Shown here: positions 25,401 to 36,461 of the stretch, piece by piece
How positions within the stretch are numbered: the stretch's first letter is position 1
Layout: each line of letters opens with the position of its first letter
NCBI GenBank assembly: GCA_016858145.1
Contig: JAEHOE010000125.1
Span: 1-64,000 of the forward strand
Source: Edaphochlamys debaryana
Taxonomy: Eukaryota; Chlorophyta; Chlorophyceae; Chlamydomonadales
Reading direction: 5' to 3'
DNA: 64,000 nucleotides
Translations under genes and position numbers: made by a program
The notes under the pieces: generated by a model
What the model was told of the DNA's origin: nothing
Databases searched by the model: none
Seen by the model: only the letters and a program-made list of their open reading frames with translations

Positions 25401-27660
25401 CTCGTCCTCGGGCAGCCCGCCGGAGCCCGCTGTTGCGGGGTCTTGTCGCTGTGGCTTGGTGGCGCTGCATCGTCTCGGCCTTCTCCTGTGCACGGTGTCT
25501 CTAGACTCCTCTGTGCTGCCGGACCGCTGCTTGTGTCGCTGTCTGGGATGGCCGAGTCTGCCTGGGGGGGGAGACGCAGTGGACGAGCGTGAGCATTGCG
25601 TCGGGGCCCGTGTCTGCCGGCTGGCCTGGCGCACCCATGGTCATCAAGGCGGTTTGGAGGTAGAGGCGAGGATAGGCGAGGCTGCGTGCTGCTGGCACGT
25701 GTCTGCTGCCTTGGAAAGCAGGGGCGAGAGCAGATCGGGTGCAGGGGCACGATTGTGCGTTGCAATGCGGGGCGGTCCGCTCACCGGCCGCGTGTGTGCG
25801 GGGGCCCGGGCCCCGCCTTGCCTTCCAACCCGCCCGCGTGCGGGGGCCAGGCGCCCTCATGGAGCTTCGCTTCTGTGAGGGCCATGCTACGGGAGCGGGC
25901 GTACATGGGGAGGGCACTTGGCCCTGTTGGAGCCGGGGGGCTGAGCGGGGATGGGCGTTCGCCGAGGGCCGGGCTGCACGGCTGCACGACCGCGATGTTG
26001 CTGCGCGGTCCGGCGCTTTCACCAGCGTGACTGCCTGTCCTCGTGTCATAGGTGATCCCCCTGCCTGCAATTTCAGCCTTTCTATCGCGCGTCTGCAGCT
26101 TACCAAGATGCGCGACCTCGCTCTGTCCGCCTTTCGCGCTTCATTCCATTGCGTGCCCCGATTGACGCTTTACCTTTGCATGAATCTGGTCAGCCTCAAC
26201 CAGAGCGATCGCTTCACTGGCTCGCAAAAGAAGAAGAGTCTTCGCGCCATCCCCACGACGAACACGCGACCCTTCGTCGGCCGCTGCATATGATAGCTAG
26301 AGCATCTGTCTACGACTCTGCAGCTTGACAAGGGCGCACGCGATGGCGAAGCCTGCATCGATGGGCGCGCTCGCGGAGCACCGCGCGGCTGCATCAAGCA
26401 GCAGCCTGGAGGCTCTGTCATCGCCTGGGTGAGGGTTTGCACAACGGCTGGCAAGGAGCTGGGGTCCGACGAAGTCCGGGCGTGTGGGGGACGCCACCCC
26501 AAGCCGCCCCCTGGCCTTACGCCTTGCACTTCCCGGGTGGTGTGTCGCGGCAGCAGGCTTCCGTGGGGGTCTGGTCCACGTGGCACCGCCTCGAGAGGCA
26601 GGTGCACGCGCAGCTGCGTGGGGTCCGGAGCTCAGCGGCGGAAGGCATCCGCTGCAGACGGCCGTGGCCGTGGCGGGGCCACACGCGGGGGGGCCGCTGC
26701 CTGGTGCTCTGGCCCCCGCCCGGCTCTGGTCCCCGCCCGGCTCAAGGTCTCCACTGTGAGTCCTTCAGCGCCCAGCCGCAGGGGTCCCTGGGGCTTGCCT
26801 GCATGCGGTGGGGGCGGTGGAGCGGGCTCCCCACGCAGCTTGGGGGAGCAGAGGCAGCTTGGCCGTGTGGCCTTGAGAGGACCACGCGGCCTGGTCCGTG
26901 CAGGGCGGGCTTGGCGCTGCCGCCAAGTGCGGCGAAGCTGGTGATACACAGCCTCTGGGTGGGGGGCGCAGGGGGCCTTGCCTGCAGCTGGAGACGGGGG
27001 CTGGCAGCACGGCCGAGCGAGGGCCGAGGTACACGGCACCTTGCGCGGGGCTTCCGATGCGCTACGGCGTGCGGCGGAGGTGTGACCAGCAGGGGGGACT
27101 CGCAGCGGAGGGAGCTGGCGTCGCTGCCGGGGTGTGGGCTCCCCAACCTCCGTGCGTGAGCTCGTCCTCGGGCAGCCCGCCGGAGCCCGCTGTTGCGGGG
27201 TCTTGTCGCTGTGGCTTGGTGGCGCTGCATCGTCTCGGCCTTCTCCTGTGCACGGTGTCTCTAGACTCCTCTGTGCTGCCGGACCGCTGCTTGTGTCGCT
27301 GTCTGGGATGGCCGAGTCTGCCTGGGGGGGGGGAGACGCAGTGGACGAGCGTGAGCATTGCGTCGGGGCCCGTGTCTGCCGGCTGGCCTGGTGCACCCAT
27401 GGTCATCAAGGCGGTTTGGAGGTAGAGGCGAGGATAGGCGAGGCTGCGTGCTGCTGGCACGTGTCTGCTGCCTTAAAAAGCGGGGGCGAGAGCAGATCGG
27501 GTGCAGGGGCACGATTGTGCGTTGCAATGCGGGGCGGTCCGCTCACCGGCCGCGTGTGTGCGGGGGCCCGGGCCCCGCCTTGCCTTCCAACCCGTCCGCG
27601 TGCGGGGGCCAGGCGCCCTCATGGAGCTTCGCTCCTGTGAGGGCCATGCTACGGGAGCGG
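7494..27660 (+). repeat. Right satellite array, ~1.76-kb unit, about 11.5 copies
   Basis: Equivalent positions fall at 7494, 9253, 11012, 12771, 14539, 16298, 18065, 19825, 21592, 23351, 25119 and 26879, so units are 1759-1768 bp. Copies differ by scattered single substitutions, a 9-bp insertion (gacgaagtc) in some units, and variants such as ccttaaaacgcg versus ccttggaaagc. Identity ends at 27660, where the common gagcggg becomes gagcggc. There is no recognisable gene, RNA or mobile-element signature in the unit. The many ORFs of 60-300 aa on both strands are what a GC-rich sequence with few stops produces. Volvocine algae are known to carry long subtelomeric tandem repeats (the Sultan elements of Chlamydomonas). 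Whether this family is comparable is inference. Confidence 0.95.
14130..27660 (+). repeat. Dimeric higher-order repeat within the right array (3526-3527 bp)
   Basis: From the fifth unit on, monomers alternate between a type with a 9-bp insertion (ccggggacgaagtcgtgtgg) and a type without it (ccgggcgtgtgg). The inserted form occurs at 14130, 17656, 21183 and 24710, spaced 3526, 3527 and 3527 bp. The first four units (7494 to about 14100) lack it. Other variants, such as the ccttggaaagc form at about 18653, 22183 and 25710, alternate in step, so two-unit blocks were copied together. Confidence 0.9.
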
Positions 27661-28464
27661 CCGGCTCCTGCCGGACCCCCCCAACTGCGGCACAGAGTGA
27701 ACGTACGGCCGGCTCGTGGCAGATGCCCTGCTCATCATCCCGGTTACACATGCGCTCGTGCGGGGCGCCGGGTGGCAAACGAATCGGGGGCCGTTACGAC
27801 GCATACGATGATGGGACCTGATCTAAGGTTGCCTACATCCTAGTTGGTAGAGTACCTGCTTACTTCAGCAGCTCCCTGACGTAGCAGTGGTAGCACATCC
27901 AACACTGGAGGCTTACAATCAAAACGAACCTTTGCCTGCCTTGTGTCCTCCGGTATCACGCTACAGGTTGCGCTTAGACTCCCTTTGACTTCCCCGTCGT
28001 CGCGCACGGCGGCCTTCCCCAGGCCATTCAAACACCAACGAGAACCCATCAGGAGTCCACACACATGACAGTGCTCGATGTGGCTTGCCCACGCAGGGCG
28101 ACTCGGAGGAATGTAAGCTCGGATGGAGCACTCCAGCGGTACCAGCAGCCGAGGGCAAACCAGGCGCTGCCTGTCCTCGCTCAGGTCTGCCCTACCTCCC
28201 CCTGTCCCCAGGGCTCCTGCTGTCCCCCGTCCTCAGTCCCCAGTCCCCAGGGCTGCTGCCCTTCCCCAAGCAAGCTAGGTCCTGCTGACCCCAGGCCGCG
28301 CTTCCCCCCCAAGGACGACCCCTCCTCGGTTATGCACAAAAGAGAGGTCTGCCCAGCCAGTCTGTAGCACGCAGAGCACTCCGCAGGTACGAACCATACG
28401 CGGCCGGCCAAGCCAGCCAGCGGACATTGCACATCACGGCATCAGCCTCAAGACAGCTGCTGAC
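27661..28464. other. Interval between the satellite and the SRCR gene stop; contains its probable 3' UTR
   Basis: No convincing coding sequence is seen. On the - strand a TGTAA polyadenylation signal (ttaca on +) lies at 27913-27917, about 550 nt past the SRCR stop codon, a normal distance for a volvocine 3' UTR. The part from 27661 to about 27900 is unique sequence at the end of the satellite array. Confidence 0.55.
27913..27917 (-). promoter_or_regulatory. Probable polyadenylation signal TGTAA of the SRCR gene
   Basis: The + strand reads ttaca, so the - strand carries TGTAA, the usual polyadenylation signal of Chlamydomonas and relatives. It lies about 550 nt downstream of the SRCR stop codon. 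The pentamer is short and could occur by chance. Confidence 0.4.
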
Positions 28465-31400
28465 TTAGTAGGTACCGTACGGCCCGTACACGGGAGGGCT
28501 ACCACCGTACGGGCCATACACGGGCGGCGGGCTGCTGCCGTACGCCGGCGACGGGGTGGGGGTTGCGCCAGCACCGCCTGAGGGGAGGATCGAGGCGGCA
28601 GCGCAGGTGAGGGCCGGGACGAGGGCTGGTTGCAAGGGAACTCTAGGCCGCGGCTGACTAAAGCAGTAACATAGTCATAGCCAACTGCCGGTGGTTAGTT
28701 ACTAGCTAGCTAGCTCCTAGCTAGCTAGCTCCTAGCTAGCTAGCTCCTAGCTAGCTAGCTCCTAGCTAGCTAGCTCCTAGCTAGCTAGCTCCTAGCTAGC
28801 GAGCTCACCGCAGAAGATGACTGCGTCCTCATCGGTGGGGCAGAGCGACAGGGGCGTGTTGGAGGCGCTGTTGCAGTCGCGCAGGAGCGACAGCAGCGGC
28901 GTCTGGCCCAGGTACAGGCGCGGGTCGTAGGGGCCGCTGCACGAGACCCTGTCCATGCGCCAGGGCGCGGGGGCGCCAGAGACCCTGGAGGAGGGCCACA
29001 GCGCGGCCCCCTCCCAGCCCAGGCCCAGGTCACGGCAGATGGCCTGGGGGAGCGTGGGGGGCAGGCAGGTTGGGTGGGAACGGTTGCCGGTTGGATTCTG
29101 AGTGAGGCGCACACTGAATCGTACGCACTGAGCCTGCCCTAAGCCCTGCCCTGCCCGCCCTGCAACCTCCGCGAGTGGCCCTGGCCAGTCCTCAGCCGGC
29201 CCCGAAGATGTAAGGAAACCGGCGTTCAGTCGGGGACCGGCTTCCGCATGCACTCACCTGCACGTGACGCCGCTGCAGAGCCGCGGGGCAGACCGTGCCC
29301 CACACGGGGCCGCGGCCGGGCAGGCGGTACAGCACCTCCACGCGGCCCCACGTGCCCTCGGCGTCGCCGCCCGTCAGACGCACGCTCATCATGTTGTACG
29401 AGCTTATGCTGAGGTAGTCTTGCGCTGCGGGTACGGACGTGGGACGCGCAGGAGGCCGTCACAGCGTGAAGACAACCGTAAGACTCGAAAGCCGCAGGTG
29501 CGGTGTGCGTTGTACGCGCTTGCTTGCCGCAAGCGGTGGGGAGGAGACTAGGGTGCTTTGGGGCGGGGCGAGGGTGGTGGATGTCATGGCAACCTTTGTG
29601 GCACCCGCGCCGAGCTGCTGGCCCCAACACATGCACAGGCACTCACTGCGGCAGCTGAGGGCGGAGCGAGCTTGCGAGAACCAGTAGCCGCCGCACGCGT
29701 CGACCACGCTGCTGGGGATGGGGTCCACCACGGTCGCCTGGAGCGGGTTTCGGAGGGGCGGGGTGAGGTGGGTGGGGTCGAGCGACGAGCGGGCGTGCGT
29801 GGGGATAGAGGCGATAGGGAAGGAAGGCGTGCACAGCAGGCAGGCATGCGTTTCTCATGGTGTGGTGCCTGGTGCCCATGACACGCTTCGCGGTGCGTCA
29901 CACACCTGGCAGAATGAGATGTTGTTGGGGATCGACATGAATTCCACGCCGCGGTAGGTGCTGTCGCCGCGTACGGCAACCAGGTCTGCCGTACCCACGG
30001 GGCCGCCGGACCTGGAGCAGTCGAGCGACTGCAGCACCACGGGCCACTCCGAAAGCACCGTATCCGACAGCCCCGGGAAACTGCCATGGCTGTCCATCCA
30101 GATGCCGAAAGGCCGCTTGCCGTCCGTGATCTGGTGGTGGGCGGGGATGCCGGCGGTCAGGCGGGGAGCTAGAGGGCGAAGATGAACGACGCTGGCCGAA
30201 GCAGTGGGCGCAAGGAATCAGTGCGACTGCCGTACTCTTGCCGTACCTGGCGACACAGCGTGTGCGCCAAGGCGCGCTGGCTGCCGTAGTGCTCGCTGCC
30301 CGTCCAATCTTCCAGCGCACAGACCGTGCCCCTGAACGTGGGGTCGGTGGGGGGGGGCCCCGGCGCACGTGTGTTGAAGTTGACCGTGTACTGCGGGGGA
30401 CCGTGTCAAAAGGGGGGGGGGGGGGAGGGGCAGATGTGTTGATGCCAGCAAGCGGGTGCGATGGGGGCAGACCTCCACAGGCATCAGTGTCGGTGTCAGC
30501 GGGTGGGGAGGTAGAGGTTGAAGGACTGGTGGTGGAGTCGGGCGGCGAGATCTGCCGTATCTACCCACCAGGGCGCCATCAAAGATGGTGTCGTACTCGA
30601 GCTCGACGTCGTTGCGGATCTCCTCCGCGGGCGCGGGCGCCTCCGGGGGTGAGGTGGACTCACCGCCTGCAACCAGCAGGGGATGGCACTCAAGGGGGGT
30701 GAGCGGCACGGGGCAGGGGGCCGGCGGGCGTTGGCGAGAAGTGTGATGAGGCCCAAGCCCGGAGCAGGGTAGGGCCAGGACCAGGGCGGGCGAGGTGCGC
30801 CGGGCGGTGCACCGTACCCCGACCCCTCGCCCCGTAGCACGAGAGACAGGCGTCCATCGCGTGTCCTCCCTTGGCGCAGCTCTGAGCTAGGTTGAGGAGG
30901 ACTGTGAAGGGGTGGAGACGGAGTGGGGCAGAAGGGCATGCCGAGGGGGTGGGAGATCCAACTAAGGGGCGGAGACGGGAGCGTCAAGCAGCGGCGCGCT
31001 CAGCCGGGAGGTCAGGGAGCAGGGCGGTACGTAGAAGATTGGTGACGGACCTCCGCACCGCTGCGCTGCATCCCCTGCAGCCTCGCACCCCCTGCACCCA
31101 CGCACCCCCTGCACCCACGCATCCCCTGCACCCACGCACCATCGGCGCTGCTGAAGTAGGGCTGCAGGGGGTCCCAGTAGCTCTTGTGCTCCTGCGGGCA
31201 CCGGAGCAGCAGCAACCGGCAGTCAGCATCAATACCGGGACTGGCCACACACGGAGCTTGCGTAATGCGTATGCAGTAGACATACAACGCAAGGAAACAG
31301 AGCATCGCACATGCTCCTGCCTGTGCACCCTAGAGTGGCCTAGCGTAGCAGCACCACCACGAGGGGAGCCTGCCACACCCCGCTCCCGGCCACGGCCTTA

Positions 31401-34400
31401 TGTTCGTCAACCCAAATCTCGAAACGTAACGTTACGCATGCCGTACATTCGTACCTCGACGAGCGCCAGAGCCTCGGCCACGTTGGGTGTGAAGGTGCAG
31501 CCCAGCGTGCCCTTGATCGCATCCGACGTGCACCCGGCCGCGGCAATCCAGTGCACAGGCACCGAGTCGGGCGCGGGGGGGTAGGTGCTCCCGGCGGCAG
31601 CGCCTTGCCAGACCCAGGGGTAGAACGAGGGCACACCCATGGAGCGGCAGATGTGCTGCGGGGGAGCAGGGGGGGAGGGGGTGGGGGGCGAAGGGGGAGG
31701 AAGAGGGGACGTGATGTAATGAGCGAGGAAGAGGGGGCGTGATGTGGGTGATGGGGGAGGTGAGGGGGCTATGGAAGTGAACCAGGACCCAAGCCAGGGA
31801 GGGCGCCGTGCGCGAGTTGGGGCCAGACTCACCCGCAAGACAAAGCCGGGCAGGGCGGGCTTGTCCGGGTTGTAGCAGACGGTGCCCCACACCGGCAAGC
31901 TGGACCCGTCCTTGGGCAGCAGCACCTCCAGTCGGCCCTGCTGAATCTGCGGGTGTGGGTGGGTGGGAGTCGGGGTCCGGGGTTTGGGGGCTGCCGGGGG
32001 CCCAGCTGTGGCGAGCGTGTCTGGGTGCCCGCTGCTGCCCGCAGAAGCGGCGGCACCCTGTGCCCCTCTCCCGGCTGGGCGTGGTCCGAGCTTGGTCCCC
32101 CCCCCCCACACACACACACACCAGCAGCCGTTCACACACACACACCTTGGTTCCGTTGTTATCCTCCGACTTCCCAGACACTGGGTCCACCAGCCTGCGG
32201 CCACACGAGCGGACAACAAAGAGGCGGCGGGGTTACGAGAAGGACCAGGGGCGGCGGGGGGGGGCGTGCGCGCTCGTCAGCGACCAGGCCTCCTCTGACA
32301 GCCGGCCGGCCGGCCGGCAGGCGTGAGGCACCCGGTCAGACGCGCAGGGCTTCTCCGGCTCCGGCGGGGGCGGGTGTGTGTTCACACACGTACCTGAAGC
32401 TGTACGTCATCTGGCGCAGGGGCGGCGGCGGCGGCGAGGTGGGGGGCGCGGGCGGTGGCGAGCGCAGCTTGGGCGCGCCTGCGAGCAGGAGGCGAGGCAC
32501 GGCACGATCAGAATGGCTGCAGCATGGGAGCTTCGACGTGCGGCGCCGTGTACGCCCGGTGGTCGATCACCCCCTCCCCCTGGACCTGTGACCTCCAGGA
32601 AGAGCGGGGGCCGGCGGAAGCCTGGATCCAGGGCCAGATCCCAACGGCTTCTAGCAACAAGGCCCTCATCACCCCCGCCTCCCGGCTATCTCACCTCGGC
32701 AGGCGATGGCCACGGGCATCCACACCTGACCGATGCCCAGCTCCTGGGCGGCGGTGGAGCAGTCGGGCTGCGTGTTCTCAAGTACATCTAGCTGGTCGCC
32801 GCAGTCAAACATGCTTTGGGCGCTGCCGGCGTTGGAGCACCCCGACATGTAGTATTTTACCATGACCTGTCGGGTGACCGCGGGGCGTGTGAAGGTGAGG
32901 GGGCGTGAAGGTGAGGGGGCGTGTGAGGGTTTAAGGCAACATGCAATGCAAATGCCGAGGGGAGGCGAGGGAACGCACGGTTCCGCGTCCAAGCGTGCGA
33001 GAGGGTGGCGCTTCTGCGCACCTTGGCCGGGAGAGCGTTGGCGATCTTGTGCGTGCGCCAGGGGTAGCGGGTCGACATGGGGTTGACGAGCACCGACATC
33101 TGGGAGGCCAGGCCCATCTGGGGAGAGGCAGGAGGATGGGGATTGGGGAGGGAGGGTTGGTCCGGCCTCGCTCGAGGCCACCCACACACGGCACCATCGC
33201 GCACTCAACCCGAGGTCCCGAGCATCTAAACACACACGCGCTCCGCCTCGTCTGCACCGACAGCCCCGCCCCCCAAAATAGCTCGGCGTCCCACGCACCT
33301 GCCGGCACGCCAGCACGGCCAGCTCGGACCAAAACTCCTCCGACTGCCTGAAGGCGCTGGGGCGGATGCAGACCGAGCCCCACGCCTCGGAGGCCTCGTC
33401 CCACACCTGAATGCGTGGACAGGGGTGCGTGTCAGCAGCAGCCCTCGAGGAAGCACCGGAAGCCACACACGGTTGGTTAAGCTAGCAGCACTGGCTAGCG
33501 CAAGCGACACGCTAGTGTGCGGGACGGCAAGGGACAAAGTCACGAAGTCCGCTGGCACACAGGAGCGCGGGGCACCGGGCTGCTGGGGCTTGGACGTTGT
33601 CAGAAGCAACCGCGGCCGCAGCCCCAACCGCAAGACTGATATCCGGGAGGTGCTGGATTGTATAGCTGTAACTATGTAACTGATATTGTGTGCCCACCTG
33701 CAGGATGCCGGAGGTGTTGCTGCGGCCGTCGGCGATGCGGATGGGTAGAGCTAAGGCAGGGGGTGCGGAGGGCAAGGGCGGATATGTGGGCGGGGGACTC
33801 GGGGGCGGGGGCGAGGGCGACGGGAAGGGGGGGCGGGGAGGCCGGACAGGCGGCGATGGCTCGCCGGGGGGAGTGACCGGGTACGCGGGAGGAAGCGTCG
33901 GGTGAGGGGGTGCGGGCATTGGGGGTGGGGGAGGAGGAGGCGGGGGCGGGGGCGGCGGAGGAGGCGGCGGGGAGGGGGGTGTGGGGGGACTTGGCGGCGA
34001 AATTGGAATACCCGGCGGCCCCGCAAACTCCGGTGGCTCATTCTCGGTGAGGTCACTGGCCTGCACAGGCGACAAAAAGTGAGGGGATTTGGCACACGGG
34101 CGTGCAGATTGTGAGCGTTGTTGGCGGGCGGACTCGCCGCCGGCGGAGCCACCGACCAAGGGGCTGAAGCCCAGGCTGTGTCACCCAGGGCCGACCACCT
34201 CGCCGCCTCGGTGTCACTGCCCGTCAAGCCCTGGGCCTGGCGTACGCCGTGGGGAGGCGGTTGCGGTGCCATTACGGGCGGCCATGGCGGGGCCTTGCCC
34301 GGTTTCATTCCCCGTCCCTGTCTGGCACGCGTGCGGTTAGGCACACCTAACGACGTCTGCTGGCGCTCCGCATGGCGTCCTGAGCAGATCCCGGCTTGTG

Positions 34401-34597
34401 CGTGTGAAGTGTTTCCGCCGGCCAGTCGCGTTGCTAATCGCGTTTTGATGCCGGCCGATGCATGTCCATTTAGTCCATTCCCGAGCGACTGACCGAAGGC
34501 ATACTGGTGCGAAACAACTCACCGTTGCAACCGCAATGACACCAACACCGAGTAGGAATACCAGCGCCAGGCGCGCTGGGCTGTGGGGCGCCCGCAT
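28465..34597 (-). CDS. Secreted proline-rich protein with about four SRCR domains, 17 exons
   Basis: Exons: 34523-34597, 33698-34060, 33299-33406, 33022-33117, 32695-32866, 32394-32478, 32146-32194, 31833-31946, 31455-31655, 31140-31191, 30569-30666, 30247-30390, 29906-30130, 29647-29737, 29258-29424, 28809-29043, 28465-28577. All introns are GT-AG and phases agree, giving 795 aa. Residues 1-25 are a signal peptide (core LALVFLLGVGVIAVA). Residues about 40-130 are a Pro-rich stalk. SRCR-like domains cover about 139-271 (WGSVCI, LACRQMG), 317-435 (WGTVCY, HICRSMG), 475-590 (RGTVCAL, TLCRQ) and 640-758 (WGTVCP, AICRDLG). A second Pro-rich linker lies near 275-295. The last exon gives a Tyr/Pro/Gly-rich tail with two VYGPYG motifs. 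SRCR domains are disulfide-bonded extracellular modules, and volvocine algae have many of unknown ligand. The start is the ATG before the signal peptide; an upstream in-frame GTG was rejected. Confidence 0.8.
28702..28800. repeat. 15-bp minisatellite (ctagctagctagctc) inside the last SRCR intron
   Basis: About 6.6 copies of ctagctagctagctc run in tandem. The core ctagctag/agct is self-complementary, so the whole tract can fold. It starts a few bases past the donor site of exon 16 (28809). If the intron is retained, translation stops at TAG 28794-28792 inside this repeat. If it is spliced, the protein gains the Tyr-rich tail. Confidence 0.95.
31084..31140. repeat. 17-bp minisatellite in an SRCR intron
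   Basis: Three full copies of cgcaccccctgcaccca (one with a t) and a partial fourth abut the donor site of exon 10. The exon's last base is 31140, so the repeat supplies the intron's 5' end. Confidence 0.85.
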
Positions 34598-36461
34598 GGG
34601 CGTAACCTCCGTTAGCCGCAGCAAGTGTTGCCCCACGGAGCCCTGGCTAATCTGTGTGACAACGCGGACAACGGAATGTATACCGTGGGTGCAGGTGCTG
34701 GCATATAAGTGCGTGTCAGGCGGCGCGATGAGGGCCGGGTTACGTTTCGCAAAACGGAAGTGTCACACAGGCTTCGCGTCCCTACCTCCGTCGTAAGCTT
34801 CAGAGTATACGGCATGGCTTTGCTGCCTCTACTTGCGTGGTATCGGTCTCAGGCGTGGTGGGCGAACGAAGTCTCCGTCGCCAACGTGCGTTTTGCCCTC
34901 GGGCCACGTCCGACTGTCATGTTGAACGCTACTTACTCTGATAGAGAGCATCAACTTTGAACGCCGGTAGGGAGCATAACGGTGTGCCCGAGCATTTCGG
35001 GGCGACGCGGAAGCCGCGCCCGTGCAGAGCGGGGTCAGGCGCACCCCTGACCCCCTGACGCCTCTCTGGGTACTCTGGGAGCCTCTCCTGTGTCGCCTGT
35101 TGATGGACATCCCATCCGCCCTCCTCCCGCGTCGCGTGGATTTGGCCAGCGGCCGTATGTCCTGTGCTCCTCCTTCTCGGCTTCTCCCCCGCTGTTGTGT
35201 CACCCCGAGACAAAGAGACGACACAGGCGTATTACCCGTCGCTTAATTACCCGCCGGTGTTGCCGCGCACCATACCGCCGTAACCGCCCCCACTGAGCCT
35301 ACATTGGCCCGTCCTGTGCCGCTTGGATCAATACTGCAGAGATTGATTGATGCACAAGGAAGCCGCCTGCACGCTCAATTGAGGGAGACAACCGGCAACA
35401 CAGTACGGCCACGGAGGTCCACACAGAAGGAGCTACGCCTGTATTTACAGCCGCCATCTGCCCCGGGTGTCGGACGCGATCGGTTGCATCCCCGCCGGCC
35501 CCCAAACGTCCATGCGTCCCCCCCGCACCCCACCCCACTGCTGCGCGTCACTGGCTGCATCGGCCGACAACAATGCGACGCCAACACATCGCGGCACTAC
35601 GCACCGTGGTCTACCTCAAGACAATTAACCCCAACCCTCCGCAACCCTTTCCCAGGCACAAACCGGCCTGTTTGCCACGATTGTCCCTCCCGCGCAACAG
35701 CAACTCTCCGACCCTCCTCGCGGCGTATCCCACACCTGCCATGTGCCAGGCCCTTCACAGGCTGCAACCGCAGGCCCGCACCAACACGACGGGGGGTCCC
35801 TTGGCCGGCCGCCCCTCGCAAAATAAACCCTCCCAGCCGCCGTCGCTGCCGCTACTCAACGTACTTCGCCAAAAGCAAGTCTCCCGGGCTCTCGTCGCTC
35901 TTAGGCTCGATCGCGCACGGTGGGGGCGGCCCATACCTGAAACACGCGCCTGGGCTTGGGAGCCAGACGGCAAATGGCAGAGCCGGCGCTCACGCAAACT
36001 TGGGGGATCATGCCATCCCCTGGGCCCGCACTGCCCCTGGGCCGTTTGGTTCGTTGGCTCCATGCCGGTCGGCAGCTCTCAATCCTGCCCCCGGACACGA
36101 AGCCCTGCTTTCTCCTTTCTATCACCTAAGAAGCCCTGGTGTAGCCATGGCAAGGCCTTCCAGCCGAGTGCCGTGACGTCACGGATACGGTACAACTTCA
36201 CGACACAACGATGCTGTGGAACCCCGCGGACCTGCCAACCTCGGCCCATAATCTTCAGTCCTTCCGCCAAGAGTCAAGGCACACACACGCGTTCCTCATT
36301 CGCTCGATCGCTCGTGTCCCATTTCCCCCCGACGCTCGTGTGACGCAGACACGCAATGGCAGCGCTGCACCGCCGCCGCCGCACAACTCACCGCCGGGCG
36401 CCGTACTGCGCACTGCTGTACAGCACACTGATGCCATACATGTACGGGCTCGTGTACGACA
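34598..36461. other. Intergenic interval between the SRCR start and the GSH1 stop
   Basis: Long GC-driven ORFs exist here (for example 35304-36176 on +), but none has a recognisable domain or is supported by splice sites. On the - strand the likely GSH1 3' UTR runs from 36461 to a TGTAA signal at 35445-35449. The part near 34600-34830 should hold the SRCR promoter. No clear TATA box was found for it. Confidence 0.5.
35445..35449 (-). promoter_or_regulatory. Probable polyadenylation signal TGTAA of GSH1
   Basis: The + strand shows ttaca, that is TGTAA on the gene strand, about 1.0 kb past the GSH1 stop. It is the first such pentamer I noticed downstream. The distance is long but acceptable for this lineage. 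Confidence 0.35.

Noticed and set aside
1..27660. Dozens of long ORFs (up to about 300 aa) on both strands in the satellite
   Set aside because: They recur only because the DNA repeats, overlap in all frames, are rich in Arg/Pro/Ala/Gly, are broken by one-base indels between units, and show no domain.
27830..27930. Possible tRNA (tagttggtagag resembles an A box)
   Set aside because: There is no matching B box and no acceptor-stem pairing could be drawn.
28696..28800. CRISPR-like array
   Set aside because: The tagctagc repeats are contiguous without spacers, so it is a minisatellite in a eukaryotic intron.
34597..34636. Upstream GTG start for the SRCR protein
   Set aside because: Nuclear genes of algae start at ATG, and the ATG at 34597 immediately precedes a good signal peptide.
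35304..36176. 290-aa ORF on the + strand
   Set aside because: It has low-complexity composition, no motif, and lies in the probable GSH1 3' UTR and intergenic DNA.
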